The notes under the pieces are model-generated. The model saw only the letters and a program-made list of their open reading frames with translations, searched no databases and had not been told where the DNA came from. 35,309 nucleotides of DNA from 4484-232 sp964486555 (GTDB lineage Bacteria > Thermotogota > Thermotogae > Thermotogales > Thermotogaceae): contig CAZANP010000015.1 in assembly GCA_964486555.1 (NCBI GenBank), forward strand, positions 1 to 35,309, read 5' to 3'. A program made the position numbers and the translations under genes. Below are positions 7,878 to 16,367 of this stretch, piece by piece. Position 1 is the stretch's first letter, and every line of letters begins with the position of its first letter.

Positions 7878-9325
7878 CATTGAAGATCTATCAACTCTTT
7901 CTTCAACTTCTTGTATTTCTGGTACTTCTCTTCGTAGTAATCAGTATTTCTATCGGGATACACGATCTTGGATACTCTGTGCCCTCTTTCGAAGGCATCA
8001 CGATGATCTTTATAAAGACCCGCGGAAAGTCCTGCAAGAAGTGCTGCTCCCAGAGTTGTGGCTTCTGATGTTTGAAGAAGATGTACGGGAATACCGAGTA
8101 CGTTCGATCTTATTTTAACTACGAGTTCACTGAGGGACTCTCCTCCAACCATGATCAGTTTGTAATCCTTTTCAAGGCCTAAATTTCTCAGATTCTCTAT
8201 CATGGATCTCACTTCGAACGAGAGACTCTCTATTATAGAGATCAACATTTCATCGGAATCCGTCTCATCCGATAGATTCAGAAAGCTGGCTCCCGCTCCC
8301 ATATTGGAGAAAATTCCCCTCAGGAATGGGAAGAAATAAACTGTGTTCGTTTTCATCTTCACGTTTTCAAGATGCTCGAAATCCTTTCTCAGAACTTTCC
8401 TCAGGAACCATTCAATACAGTATCCTCCCGTTGGTAAACCATCGACGAGGTAATAACGGTGCGGGACAACGTGAAAACCTGCGTTGAAGTCATGTATGAT
8501 GTTTTTCAGAAAGGTGTTCAGTACACTATCATCTACTCCCCACAGTACGGCTTCCGTTGTACCAGTTGAATTCAACACACTTCCAAGGTCGAAAACGCCT
8601 GCTGGAAAAGAAGCCGTCATATGATCCTGACCAGCCGTCGTTACGATCACATCCTTTGGAAAACCGAGGTCGAGAGCAATATCGGCTTTCACAGTTCCTC
8701 TTGGTATTCCACTGTCCACTATATCTGGGAGGTGTTTTCCTGGGATGTTCGCTATATCCAAGATTTCCTCGCACCAATCCCCTGTTTTCAGATCGATCAG
8801 CATGGTTCTGGAAGCTAAGCATCTGTCCATCCTCTTATCACCTGTTAGGATGTATGCGATGTAGCTTGAGACGTCGAGCCATGTTTCAATCCCTTCCATT
8901 TCCTCTTTGAAAGAGCGATAATAATACATCATCTTGAAGATTGAAAAGATCCAGGATGCTCTGAGCCCTGTTTTTCTGAATATCCATTCTGGGTCGACAC
9001 GGGAGAAAAACTCCTCGTATGTTTCCTTGGTTATTGTGTTGTACCAGATCAATCCTGCCATACTGGAGCCATCTTTTCTCACTGGGAAAACCGTCTCTCC
9101 CAGGGATGAGATACCAATTGCTCTGATTTTCTTTTTCACATCATCCGGTATGCTGCCAAGGAGTTTTGAAACAGTTTTCCAGAGTTTTTCGGGGTGAAGG
9201 ATCTCCTTCAAACTCTCGTGAAATTCAAGCGGTGTTCTGGCTCTGGTTCCCCATATGGGGTTTCCTTCTTCGTCGTACACCCAGAGTTTTATATTCGTTG
9301 TGCCTATATCCAATCCCACAAGCAT
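7877..9325 (-). CDS. FGGY-family carbohydrate kinase (xylulokinase-like)
   Basis: 482 residues, ATG start with GGGTGG just upstream. FGGY kinases phosphorylate sugars or polyols with ATP. The N-terminal phosphate motif DIGTTNIK (about 6-13) is present. The catalytic-base region is AGQDHMTASFPAG with Asp234, followed by NSTGTTEAV, and the C-terminal adenosine-binding region is GGESLSE...EATTLGAALLAG. Length fits the family. The substrate cannot be read from sequence; xylulose, fuculose, gluconate or a polyol are possible. It lies 12 bases after nagA on the same strand, so its product may feed amino-sugar or cell-wall sugar catabolism, or the pairing may be incidental. Confidence 0.88.
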   Translation of the reverse strand: MLVGLDIGTTNIKLWVYDEEGNPIWGTRARTPLEFHESLKEILHPEKLWKTVSKLLGSIPDDVKKKIRAIGISSLGETVFPVRKDGSSMAGLIWYNTITKETYEEFFSRVDPEWIFRKTGLRASWIFSIFKMMYYYRSFKEEMEGIETWLDVSSYIAYILTGDKRMDRCLASRTMLIDLKTGDWCEEILDIANIPGKHLPDIVDSGIPRGTVKADIALDLGFPKDVIVTTAGQDHMTASFPAGVFDLGSVLNSTGTTEAVLWGVDDSVLNTFLKNIIHDFNAGFHVVPHRYYLVDGLPTGGYCIEWFLRKVLRKDFEHLENVKMKTNTVYFFPFLRGIFSNMGAGASFLNLSDETDSDEMLISIIESLSFEVRSMIENLRNLGLEKDYKLIMVGGESLSELVVKIRSNVLGIPVHLLQTSEATTLGAALLAGLSAGLYKDHRDAFERGHRVSKIVYPDRNTDYYEEKYQKYKKLKKELIDLQ

Positions 9326-9337
9326 CTAACCACCCTT

Positions 9338-10453
9338 TCAAGATATTTTTCCATAAACCACTTCTCCTCTTTTCACAGTGGCGATCAGGTTGAGATCCCT
9401 GTCTAAAACCACCAAATCCGCTATATAACCTTCTTTTATCCTTCCCAAATTCTCGATGGAAAGATTCGATATAGCGTTGTAAGATGAAACGCGTGTCAAT
9501 TCCTTCAAGGATGCTCCTGTGAATTTCCGGAAGTTTCTAACGGCATTTATAAAAGTGAGAGTGCTTCCTGCAAGACTACCGTTTGAAAGCCTCGCCACAC
9601 CGTTCTCCACGAATACTCTCAATCCTCCGAGTTCGTAAACGCCGTCTTTCAAACCTGCTGCGGATATCGCATCGGTTATGAGAATTATTCTATCTGCACC
9701 TTTTGTTTTATATACAAGCTTCACCATCTGGGGAGAAAGATGAACACCGTCACAGATGAGTTCGAGAACGATATCATCAAAGTAGAGTCCAGCTCCAGTT
9801 ATTCCGATTTCCCTGTGATGCAACGGCCTTAAAGCATTTGGAAAATGTGTGATTCTCTTGACTCCCATATCGTACGCTTTTTTCACATGTTCAAATTTCG
9901 CATTCGAATGTCCCATGGATATTACAACACCTTTGTTCATAAGTGTTTTGGAATACTCGCTGAATCCTTCTATCTCCGGCGCCATCGTTATCAGCTTCAA
10001 CACATCCTTTTCTGAGATGGCGTTTATCTCTTTCTCGCTTGGTTTCCTTACGTATTCAGGATTCTGCGCTCCCACTTTCTCAGGTGATATGTAGGGACCT
10101 TCAAGATGAACTCCTAAAACCGACGTTACATCCCTTCCATTCATGTACTCTTCAACGACATCTAAAGCTTTTAGCATATCTTCCAGGGAGCACGAAACTG
10201 TTGTTGGAAGGAATGAGGTTACACCTTGTGCGTAGAAGAACTCTTCCATCTTCTCAAGGGATTTTTTGGAAAGATCCATCGTATCCGCTCCGAAACTTCC
10301 GTGAACATGGGGGTCGAAGAATCCAGGGATCACTATGAAAGACCAGGATCTCTCCTTCTTGGATATCCTTGATATCTTTCCATCTTCTATCTCCAGTGAA
10401 CCTGTGAACTCTCCTTCCAGAGGATCGACCATGAGGATGCTGTCTAAAATCAA
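9338..10453 (-). CDS. nagA: N-acetylglucosamine-6-phosphate deacetylase
   Basis: 371 residues from TTG 10453. A GTG three codons upstream (10460-10462) is in frame but lies inside the ribosome site AGGAGGTG; TTG has the proper 8-base spacing. NagA removes acetate from GlcNAc-6-P to give glucosamine-6-P. The amidohydrolase motifs are present: PHVHG, VHLEGPYISPEK, ISMGHSNA, ITHFPNAL, ICDGVH and ITDAISAAG (catalytic Asp). The usual THLFNAM reads THFPNAL here. It is first in a two-gene unit with the FGGY kinase. No nagB or GlcNAc transporter is within the window. Confidence 0.94.
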   Translation of the reverse strand: MILDSILMVDPLEGEFTGSLEIEDGKISRISKKERSWSFIVIPGFFDPHVHGSFGADTMDLSKKSLEKMEEFFYAQGVTSFLPTTVSCSLEDMLKALDVVEEYMNGRDVTSVLGVHLEGPYISPEKVGAQNPEYVRKPSEKEINAISEKDVLKLITMAPEIEGFSEYSKTLMNKGVVISMGHSNAKFEHVKKAYDMGVKRITHFPNALRPLHHREIGITGAGLYFDDIVLELICDGVHLSPQMVKLVYKTKGADRIILITDAISAAGLKDGVYELGGLRVFVENGVARLSNGSLAGSTLTFINAVRNFRKFTGASLKELTRVSSYNAISNLSIENLGRIKEGYIADLVVLDRDLNLIATVKRGEVVYGKIS

Positions 10454-10455
10454 CC

Positions 10456-10489
10456 TTATCACCTCCTGTGTTTGCTGTTAAAATTTTAA
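10456..10489 (+). promoter_or_regulatory. Candidate divergent promoter region between nagA and the LemA-like gene
   Basis: On the plus strand TTATCA (10456-10461), 17 bases, TAAAAT (10479-10484). The core TTAAAATTTTAA (10478-10489) is a perfect 12-bp palindrome, so a TAAAAT box exists on the minus strand as well (10483-10488). Only 46 bases separate the two genes. No good -35 was seen for the nagA direction. Confidence 0.45.
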
Positions 10490-10499
10490 AACGGGAGGG

Positions 10500-10997
10500 A
10501 TGATTCTGATCTGGATCTTCGTTCTCTCATTCATAACGACATCCGTTTTCCTATGGATCGCTATACCTTATCTTATAATGAATTACCTGAGAAAGAAGAA
10601 GGAAATTTTCAGGGAAAGGATAGAGGAGAACACTGAAAAGAGGATGGAGATCGTCAGGAAATTCTGCGATCTCGTGGATGAAGATACAAGAGAAGAGATG
10701 CAAAATATGCTGGATGACTTCAAGTTCGCTCTCTCTCAGACCGATAGATCGGATATGGAGAAAAAGATCGTGAGAAGATTTTTTGAGATACTGGACAATT
10801 TGCGGGATCTTGATGAATGGAGAAGTAGAGTAAAACTCTGGGAACTGGAAGATGAGATGAAAAGGTTGAACGATGAAATGAAGAGGTTGAGAAGATCCCA
10901 CAACGATGTTGTGGAGAGTCATAACAGAAAATGCAGGAAACCGATCTTCCTGCTTGCGGTGAAGATGTTCAACATCGAACCCATGGATACGTTGTGA
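10500..10997 (+). CDS. Small membrane-anchored protein, LemA-like
   Basis: Up to 165 residues. There is one N-terminal membrane segment (about 3-27) followed by highly charged helices likely to form coiled coils (EDEMKRLNDEMKRLRR). The C-terminus RRSHNDVVESHN, then LAVKMFNIEP, matches the spacing of the LemA helix and tail in this window (ARQFYNDSVMMYN, then VAKMFGFKP). I infer a divergent LemA relative. The start is uncertain: ATG 10500 directly abuts GGGAGG with almost no spacing, so a nearby non-ATG codon (for example CTG 10506) could be used. It lies 14 bases before queA, probably the same transcript. Function unknown. Confidence 0.72.
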   Translation: MILIWIFVLSFITTSVFLWIAIPYLIMNYLRKKKEIFRERIEENTEKRMEIVRKFCDLVDEDTREEMQNMLDDFKFALSQTDRSDMEKKIVRRFFEILDNLRDLDEWRSRVKLWELEDEMKRLNDEMKRLRRSHNDVVESHNRKCRKPIFLLAVKMFNIEPMDTL

Positions 10998-11011
10998 AAG
11001 GAGGTTCTTAA

Positions 11012-12019
11012 GTGACTGAAGTTTCGGAATTCGATTACTACCTTCCTGAAGAGCTGATCGCTCAAGAGCCGGTGGAGCCAAGGGACTCATCTCGTTTGAT
11101 GGTCATACACAGGAAGACAGGAGAAATAGAGCACAGAATATTCAGGGACATCGTTAACTATCTCGATGAAGGGGATCTTCTCGTTTTGAATACAACTAAA
11201 GTTATACCGGCAAGACTTTTGGGAAGAAAAGAGACAGGAGCGAAAGTGGAGATCTTTCTGCTTGAAAAAATGAAAGAAGGCGTTTGGAAATGCCTCGTAA
11301 AGCCTGGATCCAAAGTGAAAATTGGGACGAAAGTATTGATAGGGGATCTGATGGCAAGATGCTTAGAGAGATTCCCTGATGGAGCAAGACTCATGGAATT
11401 TGAACCAAAGGACGACTCCGTCATATTCTCCCATGGGAAAACCCCTTTACCTCCTTATATAAAAAAAGAGGTTCCTTCCGATAGATACCAAACTGTTTAT
11501 GCCAAAGAGGAAGGAGCTGTCGCTGCTCCAACAGCTGGGCTTCATTTTACAGAGGAACTTTTGAAAAAATTGGAGAATAATGGTGTTAAATTTACAGAGG
11601 TTATCCTTCATGTGGGTCTTGGTACCTTCAGACCGGTCAAGGCAGAAAGAGTAGAGGATCATAAAATGGAGGAAGAGTATTACAAAGTGCCAGAAGCGAC
11701 CGTCAAAGCAATCAAAGAAACTTTAAAAAGAGGGAAAAGAATAGTGGCTGTTGGTACGACTGTCGTCAGAACTTTGGAAACCATAGCAAGACTTCCTAAA
11801 AAGAAGGAATATGAGGGCAAAACAGATCTTTTCATATACCCTCCGTTCGAGTTCAAACTTGTTTCCGCGTTGATAACGAATTTTCATCTTCCAAAATCAA
11901 CTCTTCTGATGCTTGTCAGTGCATTTGCAGGGAAAGACCTCATAATGAAAGCTTACAAGATAGCGATTGAGAAAAGATACAGATTCTTTTCCTTTGGGGA
12001 CGCTTGTTTGATACTATGA
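11012..12019 (+). CDS. queA: S-adenosylmethionine:tRNA ribosyltransferase-isomerase
   Basis: 335 residues from GTG 11012, behind AAAGGAGGT (10997-11005). QueA transfers and isomerises the ribosyl group of SAM to preQ1 at position 34 of tRNAs, giving epoxyqueuosine. The family N-terminus FDYYLPEELIAQEPVEPRD-SSRL is present. Further blocks are VLNTTKVIPARL, TPLPPYIKKE, YQTVYAKEEGAVAAPTAGLHF, HVGLGTFRPVK, AVGTTVVRTLE and LITNFHLPKSTLLMLVSAFAG. Length is standard. It follows the LemA-like gene by 14 bases, and a shared terminator closes the unit. Confidence 0.97.
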   Translation: MTEVSEFDYYLPEELIAQEPVEPRDSSRLMVIHRKTGEIEHRIFRDIVNYLDEGDLLVLNTTKVIPARLLGRKETGAKVEIFLLEKMKEGVWKCLVKPGSKVKIGTKVLIGDLMARCLERFPDGARLMEFEPKDDSVIFSHGKTPLPPYIKKEVPSDRYQTVYAKEEGAVAAPTAGLHFTEELLKKLENNGVKFTEVILHVGLGTFRPVKAERVEDHKMEEEYYKVPEATVKAIKETLKRGKRIVAVGTTVVRTLETIARLPKKKEYEGKTDLFIYPPFEFKLVSALITNFHLPKSTLLMLVSAFAGKDLIMKAYKIAIEKRYRFFSFGDACLIL

Positions 12020-12082
12020 AGCCTTCAGTTTTTTTCTCTATGCTAGCTGATAGAAGAGGTTTATGAACAACGATAGATTCAA

Positions 12083-12111
12083 AAAAATGCCCACCAGAAG
12101 TGGGCATTTTT
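12083..12111. terminator. Bidirectional terminator between queA and the PPC-repeat gene
   Basis: AAAAATGCCCAC (12083-12094), loop CAGAA, GTGGGCATTTTT (12100-12111): a 12-bp stem with A-tract and T-tract on opposite sides, so it can act on both convergent transcripts. The 60 bases before it, after queA, show nothing else. Confidence 0.88.
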
Positions 12112-12126
12112 GAAAAATTTACATGA

Positions 12127-15100
12127 TCACCATTCGATCTTGAAATCCGAGAAAGTGACCTTCACGGAATTCAAAAACCATGCTTTCGCTATCAAACCAA
12201 CTTTCGTGAACTCTTGCGGATTTGTCACGATCTTTCCGAGAAATTCCCAATCCTCGGATCCAGGCTCTCTGTAGAAGAAGGAGTATTCATTCTTTACAGC
12301 TTTTATCTTCAGCCAGCCTGTTTTGTAAGGATAATTCCTTATGAAATCGCCTTCCGTATCTGGTATCAGGATCATGAAAGGTGCCCATCCACCACATATT
12401 CTTGAGTAGCTCCCCTCTATGGCTATATTGTTCTGATCCTTTGGTCCAAAGTAAACAGCGTAAACCTTTCCCGATTCTTTTCCATTCCAAAGAACCAAAC
12501 CGACGTGAGTGTTGGGGACCCTCTTTGGCATCTCAAAATGAACACTCACTTCCCATCTGTCTTTATCTGGGATATCAACCACAAGCATTGGTGCTTTCCT
12601 TCTCTCGCAGTTCCAGATATCGGATCCAGGGATCGCATAGATCGTTATCTTATTCCCTTCGATCCTGTACCAGTTGTTCGGCTCTGGGGAACTCCATTTC
12701 CAGTTGTAGGTTACAACCTCTTTGACAGGACGAGGTTTTGGAAGAACGGCTACTCCTTCCTTTTTGTATCCTATCCATTTCAGGAATCCCGGGTGCTCGT
12801 ACGTGTCCAGATATATGTTCATGGGTATCTTTATCCTGAGTGTACTTTCATAAACTTTCTCACCGTTTACGTAGAATACAGCAGAGCCATCGCCGTTCCA
12901 CACTATCTTGAATGTACCGTCTACATACCCATCGTAATCCAGATTGGTAACTTCCTTCACTTCGCTTTTACCTTCTTCTCCGTAAACGTACACATACACC
13001 TTTCTCCCCGTTGGATCTGTAATGAAACCTATGAAGAATCCTTTTTCTGTGGACATCAATCCCATGTTCTGGTATTCCTTCTCGCTCATGGGCCATCTTG
13101 CGTTCCATATCACCGTTATAGGTGGTGTGAACTCCTCATTGGATACGATGGCATCGAAATCTTTTCCCTCAGAGATGGTATTTCCATCGCCATCGATATC
13201 GTTTGGATCGTCTCCTATATCATCTCCAACGACTATTCCCATGGCTTCGAAGCTAACCGTTCCTATAGGTATCCAGTTGTTTTCCGCTGTGATATCCGTG
13301 TATCCTCTGGGAAGTCCTGTGACAGGTTTTGGTTTTATGGGTTTCAAGGGTTTCGGGCGTGGTAGAGCCTGAGCTTTCGGACCATAGATGTGAAGCTTGT
13401 ACGCACCACAACCTCTTGATCTGTTGATCTCGATGTAATACGTTCCCGGCTTCAAGGTTACCTTATCACTCGTTTTCGGCTCTTTTCCAACGTAAATGGA
13501 TTTGTAATAGCTGCTAGCTCTCGAATCGTACAGATAGCAATAACCCAATGATAAACCATTCAAAGGCTCCACCCTGAAGCTCACTTCTCCTTCTGCTCCG
13601 ATCTCGAATTTCCACCAATCTTTCGTATCGGTTTCATATCCATCCGTGTATCCAAGGTGTCCATATACCGTTTCGTTCACAGGAGCGATCGAAGCGTTCA
13701 CCGGCTCATCGTTGGGCTCAGGATCGTTACCGTACGGATTTTCCTCAAAGTCGATCGTAAGGTAGTATCCTCCGTATCCATTGCTTCTGTTGACTTCTAT
13801 CAGGTACTCTCCCGCTTTCAAACCGACAGGACCGAATTTTTCGTTCTTTTGCCCGATGTACCAGCTGCTTATGTAAGAATCCCCACCCTTTCTGTAAAGA
13901 TATACATAGGATAGAGAGAGTGTCTCATCCATATCGAATTGAATCCAGAACTTTCCATCTTTTTTCACATTGAATCTCCACCAATCTTTTCCATCGGTTT
14001 CATATCCATCTGTGTATCCAAGATGTCCTTCGTTAGTACCAATCACAGCTTTTGTGGCTTTTGCAAAATCTTCATTGGGTTCTGCATCGTTACTCACCTT
14101 TTGTGGTTTGTAAATTATGTTCAATTTGTACCCTCCATATCCACCACTCTTGTTGATTTCTATCAAGTACTCTCCTGCCTTCAAACCAACAGGCCCAAAT
14201 TCCTTATCCTTCTGCTCAACGTACCAACTGCTTATGTAAGAATCTCCATCTTTTCTGTAAAGGTATACGTACGACATGGAAAGCGTCTTGTCCATCTCGA
14301 ATTGGATGGAAACTTCTCCGTCCTCATCGATTTTGAATCTCCACCAATCTTTTCCATCGGTTTCATATCCATCCGTGTATCCAAGATGCCCTTCGTTGTA
14401 TCCGATTTTTCCCAGAGTGGCGTTTTTGAAGGAATCGTTGTTTTCCTTCTCACCAGAAAAGCTCGGGTAAACTGCAATGGGGCGTATCGAAAAGCTTCCA
14501 GAACCACTGCTCCTGTTCACCTCTAGCCAGTAAGTGCCTTTCTTCAACCCGATGGGTCCAAGGTCTTTTCCCTGTCCAACGTATACGGACGATATGTAAG
14601 AAGTTTTGTCGGATCTGTAGAGGTACACGTAACCTAAAGAAAGGTCACCCGATGTTGATATGTGGAATGTGACTTCCGCATCCTGTGATAAATCGTATCT
14701 GAGCCATATCTTGTTTCTCTGAGAATCTAAGTATCCACTCAATCCTCCTGAAGGTTTAACAGGCTTTATAGGTTTTGGTTTTATCGTTTTTGGCTTCGGT
14801 CTTGCAGCTCCTCCAGGGCCTTTCACATACAGCTCGTATCCTCCGTATCCACCATCTCTTGTAACCTTCACAAGATAAGTTCCAGGTTCTAATTCTTTGA
14901 CGTCACTTTCTTTCTCTTTATCCCCAACGTACATGGAGTAGTAATAGCTGCTTCCCTTTGAATCGTAGAGATAACACCATCCCACCCTCAATTTTCCATG
15001 GGGTCTAACAACGAAACTGACCTTGCCTTTGGATGATATCTGAAATTTCCACCAATCGGTGCTATCAGTTTTATATCCGTTTGTGTATCCCAGATGTCCC

Positions 15101-16245
15101 TCAAGCCACGTGTTGACGTACCCCTGAGACGCTTTAGAAGAATTGTCGTTGGGTTCACTATCGTTTTCGTAAGAATTTGCTTCAAATATCGGTTTCATTC
15201 TGTATCCACCGTAACCGCTATCTCTTGTTACCTTTATCAGATATTCTCCAGCCATGAGGCCAATGGGGCCCAGCTTTTTCAAATCATTTCCAACGAACCG
15301 ACTGGCTATATAGGAATCCCCATCCTTTCTATACAAATAAACCCAGCCAATCGCCAGGTTTTTATCGGATGAGAACTGAAGATAAAATTCCCCATCTTCG
15401 TCCAATTTCATCTTCCACCAGTCGACATTATCCGTCTTGTAACCATCTGTGTATCCAAGATGCCCATCGTTCCATTCATTCACGGTGCACAATTTAGCAT
15501 CTTTCACTTCCTCGTTCGGTTCGTTGTCGTTACCTATTTCCTGCCCTTCATGGACTATGTTTAACTGATATCCTCCATAACCACTATCCTTTGTGACCTT
15601 TATCAGATACTCACCAGCCATGAGACCAATGGGGCCCAGCTTTTTCAAATCACTTCCAACGAACCGACTGGCTATATAGTAATCCCCATCCTTTCTATAC
15701 AAATAAACCCAACCGATCGCCAGGGTACTATCTGCAGAAAATTGCAGATAAACTTTCCCATCCTTTTCTAAAGAGAATTTCCACCAATCGACATTATCGG
15801 TTCCATATCCATCCGTGTATCCAAGATGCCCTTCATTTGATCCAACGTATCCGAGAGTGGGAGTTTCTGGGCTGTCGTTTTTCCCACTATCGTTCCTGTA
15901 AGAGGGCGGATTGACTATAGGGTCTATCTTGACACTACCGGAGCCGCTGTCTCTGCTTACCTTTAACCAATAGGTTCCCTTTTTCAACCCAAAAGGCCCA
16001 AAATCTTTGCCCCGTCCGACATATACAGAGTTTATGTAAGAACTCTTATCCGATCTGTAGAGGTAAACCCAACCTATGTTCAAGCTTCCTGACGCACTTA
16101 TCCTGAAAGTGACTTCCGCATCCTGCGGAAGGGAAAATCTGATCCATCTTGAGGTGTTGTTTTGGTCGAGTTGAGTGTAAATGGTGGAGAAATAAACGAT
16201 GGGTATGAAAATCAATATGAGGATGAAGTACCTAATTTTAAGCAT
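12127..16245 (-). CDS. Large exported protein: two four-module PPC-like blocks plus two C-terminal sandwich domains
   Basis: 1372 residues, ATG behind AGGAGGTGA. The signal peptide is about residues 1-24. Block A: a cap module (about 25-115) and three modules starting at GHLGYT-x-GY positions 139, 261 and 383. The Pro/Lys linker (about 475-500) is rich in KPKP. Block B: a cap (about 505-595) and modules at 619, 740 and 862. Block B is offset from A by 479-480 residues. Each module reads EPN-D, GHLGYTDGY, DWWKF, VYLYR-x-DGDSYI, GPIGL-x-AGEYL, GYGGY, as in bacterial PPC (prepeptidase C-terminal) domains. After a second KPKP linker come a domain with a Ca-site-like DPNDIDGDGN (about 983-1168) and a lectin/LamG-like domain (about 1180-1372). 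There is no catalytic motif and no protease neighbour. It is probably a single-gene unit; a surface-binding role is inferred. Confidence 0.88.
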   Translation of the reverse strand: MLKIRYFILILIFIPIVYFSTIYTQLDQNNTSRWIRFSLPQDAEVTFRISASGSLNIGWVYLYRSDKSSYINSVYVGRGKDFGPFGLKKGTYWLKVSRDSGSGSVKIDPIVNPPSYRNDSGKNDSPETPTLGYVGSNEGHLGYTDGYGTDNVDWWKFSLEKDGKVYLQFSADSTLAIGWVYLYRKDGDYYIASRFVGSDLKKLGPIGLMAGEYLIKVTKDSGYGGYQLNIVHEGQEIGNDNEPNEEVKDAKLCTVNEWNDGHLGYTDGYKTDNVDWWKMKLDEDGEFYLQFSSDKNLAIGWVYLYRKDGDSYIASRFVGNDLKKLGPIGLMAGEYLIKVTRDSGYGGYRMKPIFEANSYENDSEPNDNSSKASQGYVNTWLEGHLGYTNGYKTDSTDWWKFQISSKGKVSFVVRPHGKLRVGWCYLYDSKGSSYYYSMYVGDKEKESDVKELEPGTYLVKVTRDGGYGGYELYVKGPGGAARPKPKTIKPKPIKPVKPSGGLSGYLDSQRNKIWLRYDLSQDAEVTFHISTSGDLSLGYVYLYRSDKTSYISSVYVGQGKDLGPIGLKKGTYWLEVNRSSGSGSFSIRPIAVYPSFSGEKENNDSFKNATLGKIGYNEGHLGYTDGYETDGKDWWRFKIDEDGEVSIQFEMDKTLSMSYVYLYRKDGDSYISSWYVEQKDKEFGPVGLKAGEYLIEINKSGGYGGYKLNIIYKPQKVSNDAEPNEDFAKATKAVIGTNEGHLGYTDGYETDGKDWWRFNVKKDGKFWIQFDMDETLSLSYVYLYRKGGDSYISSWYIGQKNEKFGPVGLKAGEYLIEVNRSNGYGGYYLTIDFEENPYGNDPEPNDEPVNASIAPVNETVYGHLGYTDGYETDTKDWWKFEIGAEGEVSFRVEPLNGLSLGYCYLYDSRASSYYKSIYVGKEPKTSDKVTLKPGTYYIEINRSRGCGAYKLHIYGPKAQALPRPKPLKPIKPKPVTGLPRGYTDITAENNWIPIGTVSFEAMGIVVGDDIGDDPNDIDGDGNTISEGKDFDAIVSNEEFTPPITVIWNARWPMSEKEYQNMGLMSTEKGFFIGFITDPTGRKVYVYVYGEEGKSEVKEVTNLDYDGYVDGTFKIVWNGDGSAVFYVNGEKVYESTLRIKIPMNIYLDTYEHPGFLKWIGYKKEGVAVLPKPRPVKEVVTYNWKWSSPEPNNWYRIEGNKITIYAIPGSDIWNCERRKAPMLVVDIPDKDRWEVSVHFEMPKRVPNTHVGLVLWNGKESGKVYAVYFGPKDQNNIAIEGSYSRICGGWAPFMILIPDTEGDFIRNYPYKTGWLKIKAVKNEYSFFYREPGSEDWEFLGKIVTNPQEFTKVGLIAKAWFLNSVKVTFSDFKIEW

Positions 16246-16275
16246 CCTAGAATCACCTCCTTAACCCACTAATGA

Positions 16276-16281
16276 ATTATA
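16276..16281 (-). promoter_or_regulatory. Candidate -10 box of the PPC-repeat gene
   Basis: A consensus TATAAT on the minus strand, about 30 bases before the ATG at 16245. No convincing -35 was seen at 16-18 bases; TTGATT lies 23 bases upstream. Confidence 0.45.
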
Positions 16282-16317
16282 ACTCCATTAACTTTAAGAA
16301 TTGGAATCAACACAAAA

Positions 16318-16346
16318 GAAAAAAAGAGGGGTTCAACCCCCCTTAA
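16318..16346 (-). terminator. Terminator of the gntR-ABC operon
   Basis: On the minus strand GGGG-TTGAA-CCCC within AAGGGGGGTTGAACCCCT, followed by CTTTTTTTCTTTT. It lies 20 bases after the ABC ATPase stop. The stem is short (4-6 bp) but the T-tract is strong. Confidence 0.75.
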
Positions 16347-16367
16347 CTTTTTCTGATGCTTGGAGAA

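Noticed and set aside
12505..13365. Plus-strand open frame of 286 codons and several shorter ones opposite the PPC-repeat gene
   Set aside because: Composition shadow of the repetitive minus-strand gene; no ribosome site and low-complexity Ser/Tyr/Phe-rich product.
12127..16245. Possible CRISPR-like or satellite repeat signal
   Set aside because: The periodicity (about 365 bases and 1.44 kb) is coding repeats of protein modules, not short direct repeats with unique spacers.
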